The notes under the pieces: model-generated
What the model was told of the DNA's origin: nothing
Databases searched by the model: none
The model's input: the letters and a program-made list of their open reading frames with translations, nothing else
Shown: one piece after another, positions 34,941 to 46,498 of the stretch
How positions within the stretch are numbered: position 1 is the first letter of the stretch
Layout: the number at the start of each line of letters is the position of its first letter
DNA from: Stromatinia cepivora
Lineage: Eukaryota > Ascomycota > Leotiomycetes > Helotiales > Sclerotiniaceae
Assembly (NCBI GenBank): GCA_014898415.1
Contig: RCTD01000038.1
Location: 62,001 to 126,000, forward strand
Length of the DNA stretch: 64,000 nt
Direction: 5' to 3'
Position numbers and translations under genes: made by a program

Positions 34941-35351
34941 ATGCCCATCAAAAAGATTCTCCTCCTCAACGGACCCAATCTCAACCTCCTCGGGACTCGT
35001 GAACCCCACATCTACGGCCACGGCACCCTCGCCTCTATCGAATCCTCCCTCAGCACCTACCTCTCTTCACTCACCCCCTCCGTCACCCTCCTAACCTTCC
35101 AAAGTAACTGGGAAGGTGCGCTCATTGATCGCACTCATGAGGCACGTACTGATGGCACCGATGCTATCGTGATAAATCCCGCTGCTTTCACACATTATAG
35201 CGTTGCGCTGCGTGATGCTTTGACTGGTGTTGATATTCCGTTTGTGGAGGTGCATATAAGTAATGTGCATAAGAGGGAGGAGTTTCGCCATAAGAGTTTT
35301 TTGAGTGATAAGGCGGAGGCGGTTATTTGTGGCTTGGGCATTTTTGGGTAG
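34941..35351 (+). CDS. Type II 3-dehydroquinate dehydratase with premature stop
   Basis: The enzyme interconverts 3-dehydroquinate and 3-dehydroshikimate; in fungi the separate type II enzyme serves quinate catabolism. The sequence shows [20 protein letters not shown] (active-site Arg/Tyr region), [51 protein letters not shown] and ICGLGIFG. It then hits TAG at 35349-35351 (136 aa). Beyond that codon the same frame stays open for 15 codons, RAAVEWCVGYLEEKP, to TAA at 35397-35399, matching the family's last helix (usual length about 150 aa). So the TAG replaces what is normally a Tyr codon. All catalytic motifs precede it. The protein may be destabilised or inactive, or the stop may be read through. 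Confidence 0.9.
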   Translation: MPIKKILLLNGPNLNLLGTREPHIYGHGTLASIESSLSTYLSSLTPSVTLLTFQSNWEGALIDRTHEARTDGTDAIVINPAAFTHYSVALRDALTGVDIPFVEVHISNVHKREEFRHKSFLSDKAEAVICGLGIFG

Positions 35352-35399
35352 AGGGCGGCGGTGGAGTGGTGTGTTGGGTATTTGGAGGAGAAGCCGTAA

Positions 35400-38300
35400 G
35401 GGAAGTAGAGGAAGGTTGGACTAGGATGTGGAAAAAGATATAAGGTGCATAAGTAGATGGGCAAATTTCAAATAAAGAGATGTATACACAGTGTTATTCA
35501 TTGAATAGGAACTAACCAATCCAGCTCCGAGTGGAAGTTGTTACTGGGACCTCTGCTTTATCTGCTTTCTATTTTTCAACCCCAGTATAAAATACGAGTT
35601 TTTAAGCTTCATTTATCTATATGAATATATGCCAGTGTGGACCACTAGATTTTGGGAAGCAAGAGAGTTTGTTCTGAAGAACGCAACATCCAGGGGTATT
35701 TGTCAATTATCAAGGACCTAGTGCCAAACTTTTACAGTGTTTCTATTCCATATATATCATTTTCATTGTCAACCATGGTCAACTAGCTATATATCTTTAG
35801 TGTAGTAATGCAAGTTCCACGGTGACAACAAGCGCCAAAGGGGATTACAAACCAGAGTGGATGAGCTCAACCTAGACTTCAGCACCCGCAGCATTATAAT
35901 CTTGCTCATATTAGTTTATCCCAGGAAGTATATTGGACCAAGAATCATAGGTACCACTATGGTTGTACAGTGAGCTAGTTCCTCGCGGTTAGACTATCGA
36001 TGTTCAAAGTATGGTGGTGTCTTCCTTATACCTAGATGTTGAGAACATGAGCAGGAGTATGGTTTGAGAATCCAAGGCTTTGCCTTACTTATTTCGGCTT
36101 CGGTGTTACTGCATTAGTTGTTCTCATATTATCTAATTATATAAAAAGCGTCAAAACAATTTCTACGTTGTGGCAAAAATCATGCTTTTAGGAGATCACT
36201 GTTGCTCGAGGGGTTGCGATTTTAGATGTGGGTTTAGCAAATTACTTTAATAAAGTCCTAAATGTGATTGAATTCTTGGGTCCAGTTCACGATTGCCAGG
36301 AAGTTCCCTTTTACTATTTATGACAATGAAGGTGTAAGAATGACAACAACATGGCACGAAAGTAACTCGATTTTGAATATGGAACTAGTGCCCGAAACAA
36401 AACAATCTTGCCATCACAATCTCATTCCCAAAAGAACAAGCACAAGCCTCTAAAAGCCCGAAGGCAAATTCGGAGCTTTCTTTGCACTTGCCTCAAAGTC
36501 AAGTACTCGATCTTTTTACATAATTGGGGTGAGAAAGCGAGGAGATTATGATTTGACTTTAGCTTGAAGTCCGAGCTTGAAATGGCTCATATTTCTTGAG
36601 TATTGTCTGTTATGAATTCATGGAGCAGTATAAAGGTCCATATATTTTGATAAATTTTCATAATAAAGCAAGTTTGATTAGGGAAAACCTCGCCTCTATG
36701 GAGAATAAACAGCGTTGCGGCTTTGTACTCGTCAGAGTAGAAGAGCTTCAAGTCTACGCAATGGGACGGGCAGACTTCTTTCGAAATCCTCACAGGAAAT
36801 TCCGCGTTAGTCAATGACAACGAGACCCGGAAAGTGACAACTATAAGGCTAGTTAATGATAAGCACTTGCTCTTCGAGTATGTTTATGTTAGGCCAGCGG
36901 GAGTCTTATGAGTGTGAGCAGAAGTCCTTAGAATACGGAAATCAGGCTAGTCTGAAAGAGTTTAGCGAAGGCCGAATCTCGTCCTTGACCTCCATCCCAA
37001 TGCATTGTACTCAAGCCATACCCATTCAAAGGGGGCTACATTTACTACTTTTCACTCATCTTAGAAACCCCCTTTTTGCCCATACTTGCATGAAGCGGAG
37101 ATATGATGTTATATGAGTGAATCCAGCCACATCTGTGATTCATAAACTTAAGTAATGGGCATATATAAACATGTAATTTCGCAGATCAATGATTCAGCCT
37201 ACAGAAAGAAAGCCGAGTCTTCTGAATAAATAGGGATTTAGTATCTTAATACTATTGTCAACCTCGATAACCGGTCAAGCACCTCACTTCGGCTCACCCA
37301 ACTCAGAATCATCTCTACCTGCTATATATAAATAGGCGTTTTACTGTCTAGATGCATATTATCGATTTATTCTCATAATAGTCCAACCACAATAAACAAA
37401 ATTATCCATAATCAAAAGCGACAGCAAAAGAAGACTCAGTCTTAACAACAAAACTAATAAGTTTTCCGAGGCGTTAATTAGGCCCCACAGAAGAAATGCG
37501 GTCAATGCAGAACAAAAGCTGCCCGTGAGAAACGTCTAATTCTTATGGTGCTGGATATTTGTTAGCTATGCGATATTGTAGATTGTATTATTATACCGGG
37601 CTCTTATATACTCGAGCTTGAGTTCATCTGCACGCTACTCTGCACACATCTAGTAAGACCCTACCCATGCAGCATGGTAGCTATTAGTCTGGCTAGTAGT
37701 AGTTGTGCTTAAGCAACTTATATTTCTCCATATCCAGCTATATAAACAAATAAATTTGCGAATCTAGTGATCCAGTACAGTAAATAAGACAGTTGATTCT
37801 GTCTGTGAAGGAACTCAGTCATGAAACTCAGACCATAACCGTGATATCGATAGATTTAAGTCCGGCTTCCTTCACGCAATATCGAAGTGAGAGTTCTACT
37901 TGTCTCATGCATCATATTCGCGGCATGCTCATACTGTCATTCTTTATTGCAGCTATTACCTCGCAATAAGTAATGAGTGTTTGAAAACGACAGTCAAGTT
38001 CACCTCTACAAGCCATCTCACTGAGTGCTTTCAAGTCACTCTAAAATTATCGCCCAAAGAAATGAATGGTTGAGTCTGTGGTTAAATATATGTTGCAAAC
38101 GTATTTCAGTGCCTTGATACTCCTCTCCTTGATTTGCTTACAGGCATGATATCGTGACTACGTCTCATACCGTGTTTTTATACTCAACCTCAAACCTCCT
38201 GTCTCCTGTCTTCTGTCAAGCCAATCCGCTTATGTAGAACAAAAGCCCCCGTAGAATCATCTACCAGTAACTGCGTCATTACCGCACCACTTCATTTTAA

Positions 38301-41300
38301 TATTTCCCCCGAATATCTCTCCAAATACATAAACAGGTAAATCTACAGCTCTGTCAATGTATAACGATTAAATTCTTAGATGGATATCTTGGCATGGGTA
38401 AAGTAGAGGCTCATAGTACTGGGAAATATACAATAATTGCATTCTCATTGCCCCAGAATCATCCAGTTAACCATATAATCCTCTCCCTTTTGCTATTCTT
38501 TTAATCTTTTACTTACTCCCCACACTACCATTATCACTGAAACTTTATATCAAGACTTCAAAAATAACAGCAAAGATTAATGTTATAGCAATATGTACTC
38601 GGCTGTCTAGCCATAGAAACTAAACAATCTGCATCCATCCTGATCCCGAGAGAAATAAAAGCGAAAATCGCAATGTCATTTAAATCATAAGACTTTTGCA
38701 ATAAATACAAAATTTCCATTATATGGATGTACTGCTAAGCTTCAAATCGGGGAATTATATACCTTCATAGTGATTTTCTTTCAACCCGGTTCTTTGCTGG
38801 GCCGCTGCACTTACTCATATTTCATGTACGATTCTAAAGAGTGATAGGTATTCCATGTGATTTTGCGTGGGATATTTTATTGCTCTTTTACTTTTAGACG
38901 GAATATATAAAGAAGTAGGTGTGAGGATGAATAATGGAATACACTCAGAAGATGCCGGAAAAGGAAGACACATAGGTGCTACTTGTGGCAGCTATAACGA
39001 TCCTAACTATAGACCAGCCGGTGTAAATTTGATCTTGGATTTTGTTACTGGAATTGGGGAACAGGGTAGGGTGTCCTTCTTGATTCCCGTCATGATTATC
39101 GATTTCTTCTTAGCATTACGTTGAGATATGATGATAGTAACCATCTAAATAACAATGAGCACCGAATATTTTGATATGAATACCGATATTAAATCTGTAA
39201 GTTCCTCAGAGACATATAATCGCAAAGGCAAATATAAAAAATAATATCAATCCACGTCGAATAATGAATAATCTGGAACCCATATAATCTTATTCTCTTA
39301 TCAAACATTCCATCCAATCTTTCTTCGAATGAGAAAATCTCTGCTTACCATGCCTTCGTATTGCTGAGCGACTTTGATGTATCATCATATATAATTTTTT
39401 AATATCCGGGCGTTGATATACTGTTGGACAAGTTTTTGTATATTCACTTTAGAGGTTAGCTAGTAGATGGTGGAGGTAGGTCAGAACATGGACATCAAGA
39501 TCTTTTACGAAGATAATATATAACTCTAGCTGAAATATACTTCTCTTTCTTCGTTGGAGATCACTCATTTCTTATACCTCATCCCTCATACCAAGAAATA
39601 CATCCCAACCAACTACGTAAAGCTATCCCATAATCTACGGCCCAATTCTCAAACCAAGAAGCTCGGTATCCTGCTAAAGGACAAGGGAGATGACCGACAG
39701 AGTTTCAATATCACAGTGTTGGTTAATGATGAGAATCAAGACTTGTCTTCTGTCCCCACGCGGTTGACATAGTGAACCAATCGTGAGCCTGATAGTGAAT
39801 CTGAATTTTGGATAGCGTAAGAGGGTTGAATGATCAGAAAATTTAGCAATCGTAATTAGTCATGATTGTCATCAAAGGAAGATCTGCCAAACGCTCAAAG
39901 CACCCTTTCTTTTCAATATGATGTGGATTTCCCTCGCCTCAATTCTACCTCCTGATAGAGTAGTGTATAAAATAACTCAAAAATCCACCCAACCCCATTG
40001 TGTCCCTACAACAAGAACGTTTGAATCTCCTCCCCATCACATTCTCACACTCAATCTTATATATCCCCCTCTTAACTTCTCCGTGCTTGTGTGTTTAGTC
40101 TTCCTCCTCGCTATAATCGATTGAAAGTTTGGAAGTATATAAGAGCACGATATTTCCGTCTCATTAGATTTCCTTTATATGTATTTATATGGATTCTGAA
40201 GGAAATCTTTGAATAGTTTGATTTTGATACTGGGTGGGAGGAAGGATAAGAAATTGAGAGGGTGAGTGGTGTTTGGATGGGATATCTGAAGTGCTATATA
40301 TTGAGCTTTGAGGAGATGATTTGTAATATCGCTATTATTATCCATTTCCTTCTCTGCTGTTAAACTCATCAACCCATCATTAGTGCCTTGCAATGTTTAA
40401 AACTTGCCGGTGACAGCAGAATGGAAATTATGATATCTTAAAGCTAGACCAGAATCCTACGTTCCAGCTTATCAAAATCTAGTGAAAAGTATGCTGCATT
40501 ACAAAGACGAGGCGTGAGTTGAGGTACAGGAGAAAGAAGATACTGGAGCTAATCCTGGGATAATGCCACTGGATATGCACATCTTTCTTACTATTCGCAC
40601 TTCCTTCATGCTTAGTTCTTTTATACTTCCTCTCGAATTTTGCGAGTGATCCAATGTCGAGTTATCTCAGTTATTCCACCGCAATAACCGATCGACCTGA
40701 GATAGTATGGAACTCAAAACTAGGTATTTAAGGGAGTAATAAGTCGTTTTTTTTTGGCCAATTTCGAATTCCAAAACAGCCAAATGGCTCACAGGGAAAA
40801 TTTGAAAATGTACTAGCAGGTTCGAATTTGAAAATGTGGATGATGTGTTTTTATTCCATGTGAGTATGATATTGAATCGATGTTCGGAATGATGAAATCA
40901 AGCGTTGTCGTTGTATATGGCTGACAATCACACAGAGAAAGCTTTTTCGCTGTCATCATGCTGGCAAGAGTCTATTAACTCTTCTTTCAATTCAAATAGC
41001 AGCAAGAATAAGATAATATACCAGCGGATATTGGAATCATTCGATAACAAAAACAAACGTTCTCACCAAATTCATCAAATAACATAACTGTAGACTTGCA
41101 AGCTCAACTTTGCCAGGCATTTTGGAGATAAATTGTAAGTTATCTACAACTTCCGTTGTGGAAATCCTTTATCTAACAACATGTGTACAGATGTCGATTC
41201 ATGGACCCATCATAACATGCTTCTATATTCGCCAAGTTTCTCAGTTCAGTGGCCCATGAGGGGTATACGAATGAATATGCGGGGCAATCCATCCTTGTGT

Positions 41301-42595
41301 ACGCAATTGGCAATTGGGAAGTCCTTCTAGACTGGAATCTTATGTGCATGTAAGGAACAATTGCGGTAGTACACTTGTGTATACAGATAGGTTTGGGTAT
41401 ACTCGTAGTTCTTTATAGATTATACCGCAAACAGTATCCTAGGTTTTAACAGACGCTTCGAACATCAATCGATATCCTTAGTGAACTTAGACTTCATTTG
41501 GATCTGCTCATCTTCTTGATGGTAAAGTAGAATTTTGCGTAGGATACAGTACCTAATGAAAGCCAGGAAGCTGACCTACATGGGCTCCAGTCCAAAACCA
41601 GTAACCGAGGATAACCGAGGGAAAAACATATAGGGAGTTGAGGCTATTTAGCAAGATATTGTTTCTTATTGAATACATTCAATATTCATAATATTATCTC
41701 GATTTTCTGCTTCCCATTGTCCGATTTGATATTAATTCAAATATACGAATATCTCAATCTGCTTAGATGAGGTAGAGTAGTATTCACTAGGATGATATGA
41801 TAACGGAAACGGGACGGGAAGAACGGGATGAGAGTAAGATAAAACCATCCAGACAACTTGATGTGTGAGATATATTCTGTGAAAAGAGAGCAAAACTTGA
41901 AAGAAAAACCAGCTTATTAATCCCTCAATGTACACTCGGAATGCATTTCCATCTATCTAGCAGATGAGTATACTCCGTAAGTGCATCTGCTTCAACCTCA
42001 CAACTCATAATAACCCCCACAATCTTCCCCATAATCTTGCAGTACAATCTTGCAGGATTCACCCCCCAGACTCCATCGACTTACCCAGGTAATCCCATAC
42101 AACAAAACAAATCATCACCCAAAAGGACTTCGGAGTCTAACACTACCTATTCCACCAATGTTTTCAGTTCCAAAATATTCACTCCTTCCCAAAACAGTCA
42201 AGAAAGACGGGGCTACTCAATCTACTCAGGCCGAAAATGACGAAAGCGAAATCAAATTCACGATAAGAATGCAGCTTTATAATTCAAATCAAACCAACAT
42301 GGAATTTGGAACGAATTGAACGAATTGAATGAATGAATTGAAGTATATATAGGTAATCCAATCCATAGATAAATTTCTCATATCCACTTATCGGTAAGGT
42401 AAGTAAGTAAGTAAGTAAGTATCATGAATCAAGAATCATGATACATACTATATATACACTCAATGTAAAAACAATTCGACTCTTTTTATTTTGGTAAATT
42501 TGGTATCTAATTAAACCAACCCCCTTCGCTTTGTATTTATTTGCTTGTACGGAGTTTACAGTAATACGGTAATAAAGAAAAAAAGGTCTCAAAAA
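35400..42595. other. Gene desert of about 7.2 kb
   Basis: I find no supportable gene on either strand. Open frames are under 90 codons (36268-36453, 36596-36820, 36856-37116, 38867-39124, 39554-39772, 40905-41087) and lack domains. A small frame at 42161-42319 upstream of the NT-C2 gene might be a leader ORF. A (GTAA)n run sits at about 42399-42420. No LTR, TIR or array is evident. Confidence 0.55.
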
Positions 42596-44508
42596 ATGGT
42601 ACCTAATCCTAATAATACTCAAGCCCGAGCTTCAGAACCACGGCGTCATTTCAGCCTCGGGTTTATGTTGGCCAAAGATTCCATCTTGATAAATAGTTAT
42701 CAACCTCCTCGAAGAAGGAATCGTTTGTTACCGTTGAATTTGGTGCGACTTCCTATTTTGGAAGAATTGGATTCGATGAGTATGAATGTTTTGGGTGAGT
42801 TTTTTTTTTGGAGTTTTTTGATTTTATATTGGGGATGGATGGATGGGTTGTTGGGGGTTTTGTATGCTTCACAATGATTAAGGGATATTTGCTGATATGT
42901 TTGGGATTCCCCGTTTAGTATCCAAGGCGAGGAAGGTATGTTTATTTGCTTTACTTTTGTATTGAAGATTTGAAATTATGAAGGGATTGAGATGGGATAT
43001 ATGCGATTGAGAGCTGCCAGATATGGAATCAATTGAGTGATAGACATAAGGATTTACATACAAATGGACTAATAATATCTCCAGCCAAAATTCGATTTAG
43101 TACTCAAAGTAAGTTCCCCTTTACACCGGCGCATTCGCATTCGCATTCTGATTCCTATCCTTACCCTTAACACACCATCTAACCAACACCTCTCAGTTAA
43201 TAGACCTTAACAACGTCCCCCTAACCAGCGGAACCGCCTATATAAAATGGACACTCCCAAACACCACCGCCGCCGAACACTCGGGACAAACCTCACGATC
43301 CCCCATAAAAGAACATAAAGTATCCTGGGACTACACACGCACTATTCCTATCCGTCTCACCATCGACAAAAATAATCATCTCTCCGAATGTCTCATCCAT
43401 TTCGAAGTCATCCAAGATTACAATGTGGGTAATTCTGCGAAAGGGGAACGAGTTACCCTAGGACATATTACGTTGAATTTGGCGGAATATGTAGATGAGA
43501 GTGAGGTTGGGGGGGAAGATGGGGTTGTCAGGAGATATTTAATGCAAGAGAGTAAAATTAATAGTACGGCGAAGATTGGGATTGCGATGAGGCAGGTAGA
43601 GGGGGAGAGGAATTTTGTCGCGCCCCCGTTGAAGAGTGCGCCGGTTTTTGGGGGGATAGCGGGGATTATGAAGGGGGAGAATGGGGAAGGTGATGATGTT
43701 GGGAGTGAGTTTGTGTTTTTATTATCCTATCATATCTTACCTATCATCAATCCCATAGGTTTGAAGTTTGGCAGAACACAAAACTAACACATCAAAAGAT
43801 ATGCCGCAACTCCAAAAGTCCTCCGATAAATCTGATCTCCACGATATGTATCGTCGCGCTCTCGCCGCCTCCTGGACTGCCTCTCCAGCCGAAATGGCAG
43901 CCGATGAATGCGTCGAGGATATCTTTGCCGGCGGCGATGGTTGGAAACACAATCCATCTGATTCTCAAACCACCGATTACAATTTCAACAGAGATACACC
44001 ACGAATCGTTCAAGATGAATTAAGCGCCAGTGGAGGCAGCGGCGAGGATTTACGAAGACATAGAAGAAGTCCCAGTGATGCAAGTCAGAGATCTAATGTT
44101 ACGGCTACGAGTTCGAGCGGAAAAGGCGGAAATATGAATATGAATATGAGCGGAAGTGGAAATGGAAATGGAGGAAGAGGGCATAGATATAAAAGAAGCA
44201 ATGACACGACGCGCAGTGGTATTTCTTCCCGAAGCGGAGTATATTCTAGTGGTGAACGTAGTGTGAGTGGGCAGTCAAATCTTAGTTCTCTTTCCCATTC
44301 TCATTCTCATATGTGTATGGGAGATAGAGATAGAGATCGAGATAGAGAAGAGGAAATTTCATTGGTGGTTGGTGAGAGGGGAAGAACGGGGAGAGGTCTG
44401 GGTCATATTCCGGGACTTTCATATGGGTATGCTAAACCGAGGGAGGTGGATGAATTTGATATGAGAGAGGATTTAGTGGCGTGGAAATTGCCGGGGGAGG
44501 TTTCTTGA
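42596..44508 (+). CDS. NT-C2 domain protein (EEIG1/EHBP1 N-terminal C2)
   Basis: Five exons (42596-42794, 42883-42935, 43085-43108, 43197-43704, 43775-44508) give 505 aa. The third exon is a 24-nt microexon encoding PKFDLVLK, the first strand of the C2 fold. The domain continues with LIDLNNVPLTSGTAYIKW, SPIKEHKVSWDYTRTIPI, DKNNHLSECLIHFEVIQDY, GERVTLGHITLNLAEYV and RRYLMQESKINSTAKIGI. The C-terminal half is disordered, with Ser/Gly/Asn and an (RD)n run (DRDRDRDREEE). The family links membranes or small GTPases to trafficking and hyphal polarity in fungi (general knowledge; role inferred). All phases agree and rebuilt junctions match the family. Confidence 0.88.
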
Positions 44509-45320
44509 GTTTTTTTTTCTTGAACTGGGGAGAGCGGGAAGGGTAGGGTAGGGTAGGGTGTTTATATATTAGATGGTAGATGGGTTGGTTGGGTTGGGTG
44601 CATTATATGGTGTGGAGATGGAGGGCTGGGTTCTGATTTCCCTTTCCCTTTCCCTTTCCATTTCTATTGGACTTGGACTTGGGTTTGTTTATACATGGAG
44701 TTTATGGAGTTTATGGCTTTTTTCTTTCCAGCTGGGAGCATTGGACCGGGACCATTGCCTGGGAGCGTAGCATAGCATAACTAAGGAGCTTGGAGTATGG
44801 CAACTTATTACTTATTACTTCTATATTAACACCGGAAAAACAAGCAGGTTTCTGCTTCTAGTTAGATTTTTAATTCGTTTAATTTTGAAGCAGTAGCAAG
44901 ACAGACTCTTTCTTTGTTTCTTCTGTGATTTTTATTCATACTAGCTAGGTATAGATATAGGTATGCATCTGCTAAATATATTGCATGATTACTCGAGTTT
45001 CAAGGAGGGAGGTATATCGAATTTTAAACTCCGAAACGCCTTACGCCAGCTACCTTTTATCTATATCCTGTCGCTTAGAAGCTTTTGGTTTTTGGGATAC
45101 CAGATAGCGCATATAATGTGACGAATATAGTATGCGCCACAATTGGTGGATATGACTGACCAGTGGTGGAGTGGGCGAATCGATGATGGGATGTTACTTT
45201 GATTTACTCACCCACGCCCACATCCATACATTTTCTCCTTCTCTCAGCCGATTGAATTGGATTCCAGACCATTCATCCTCCCATTTTTTCTCTCTCTTCA
45301 CCATCTCCCTCCTCCATAAA
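44509..45320. other. Convergent 3' spacer
   Basis: Between the stops of the NT-C2 and cyclophilin genes. Low-complexity GGGTA and CCCTTT runs; no gene seen. Confidence 0.6.
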
Positions 45321-46021
45321 TCATTCCTCCTCCCCCTCCAAAACCCTCCCCCTCAAAATCTTCACCTCCTCCACCGGTCTATCTCCCTCCCCTGTCCTCA
45401 CTAACCCCATCCGCTTCACTACATTCATTCCCCTGGTTACCCGACCAAAAATCGTATGTTTGTTGTCTAACCAGGGGGCTGGCGCGAGGGTTATGAAGAA
45501 TTGCGATCCGTTTGTGTTGGGGCCTGAGTTTGCCACTGGGTGGAGGGAGAGGGGGGTTAGTTTTTTGTTGGGGAGGAGGGGGGATAGACATACTAGAAAG
45601 AATTCCCGCTCCAGTATGTTTTAAGGTTGGCAAACCAGCCGGCGCAACTAATTCATCTTCGAATTTTTCACCATAGATAGATGCTCCGCCGCGTCCAGTA
45701 CCAGTAGGATCACCCGTTTGTAACATGAAATTTGGGATTATCCGGTGGAAGATTATGGAGTCGTAGTAGCCGCGTCGAATGAGGGTTTCGAAGTTCTTGC
45801 AGGTTTTCGGGGCGTGGCTGGTGTAGAGTTCGAGGGTTATGGTGCCCTGGGGGTTGGTTAGTGGGTGGTTGTTGGATGGTGAGGAAAGAAGAGGAAGAGA
45901 GAAGAGGGAGGAAGAGGGAAGAGGGAGGAAGAAGGAAGAGGGAGGAAGAGGAGAGGGGTAGAGGGATAGGAAGGAAAGTAGTAGTTACCATAGTAGTTTC
46001 TAGGGCGATGTTTACTGCCAT
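45321..46021 (-). CDS. Peptidyl-prolyl cis-trans isomerase (cyclophilin, PPIL1 type)
   Basis: Three exons (46021-45989, 45846-45594, 45535-45321) give 166 aa. The protein starts [20 protein letters not shown]; the core reads [21 protein letters not shown] with the catalytic Arg, then [46 protein letters not shown] and a short acidic tail. The second join (A|TG) rebuilds the conserved [13 protein letters not shown] strand. Single-domain cyclophilins of this size and with the GRGGxSIYG insertion belong to the PPIL1/CypE-like group, whose animal member works in the spliceosome; that role here is inference. Divergent from the signal peptide peptidase gene, with 477 bp between start codons. Confidence 0.93.
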
Positions 46022-46498
46022 CTTTTATATGTATGGATATTTATGATTGATCAAATATATCCAATTAACGAATTTGAAACTGCAGTATCAATTAAAGGTG
46101 CGTAGAAACTATTTACACAAAGATTCGAGAAGGCTTCAATTTAATGTTTACTTTTCTGCAAGGCTGAAAGAAAGTTCCGTCGCCTCGTCAAACCCTTGCA
46201 GTTTTTTTTTGGAGGACAACATCTACAACATCTACAACATCTACAACTATCTACATAATTCTATTTTTGTAATTTTATATGTGGGATTGAAACAAATTAT
46301 TCACTTGAAATCAAAATTTCTGACTTCGAGAGTGAAGGTCTACTAGCGTTCTAGGAAAGAACCTATTTTATTACAATGAACTGGTTTCAACGGTGAAATT
46401 ACTTCCAACACCCATACAACTCAACTTCCAAGCTTCTCATTCCACCAGTGGTCACGATTTTCTCCAATCTCAATATCGAAGACCTCCACCAAGCAAAA
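46022..46498. promoter_or_regulatory. Bidirectional promoter region, cyclophilin / signal peptide peptidase
   Basis: 477 bp between two divergent ATGs. It contains an ACATCTACA x3 direct repeat near 46218-46245. No clear TATA was identified for either gene. Confidence 0.45.
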
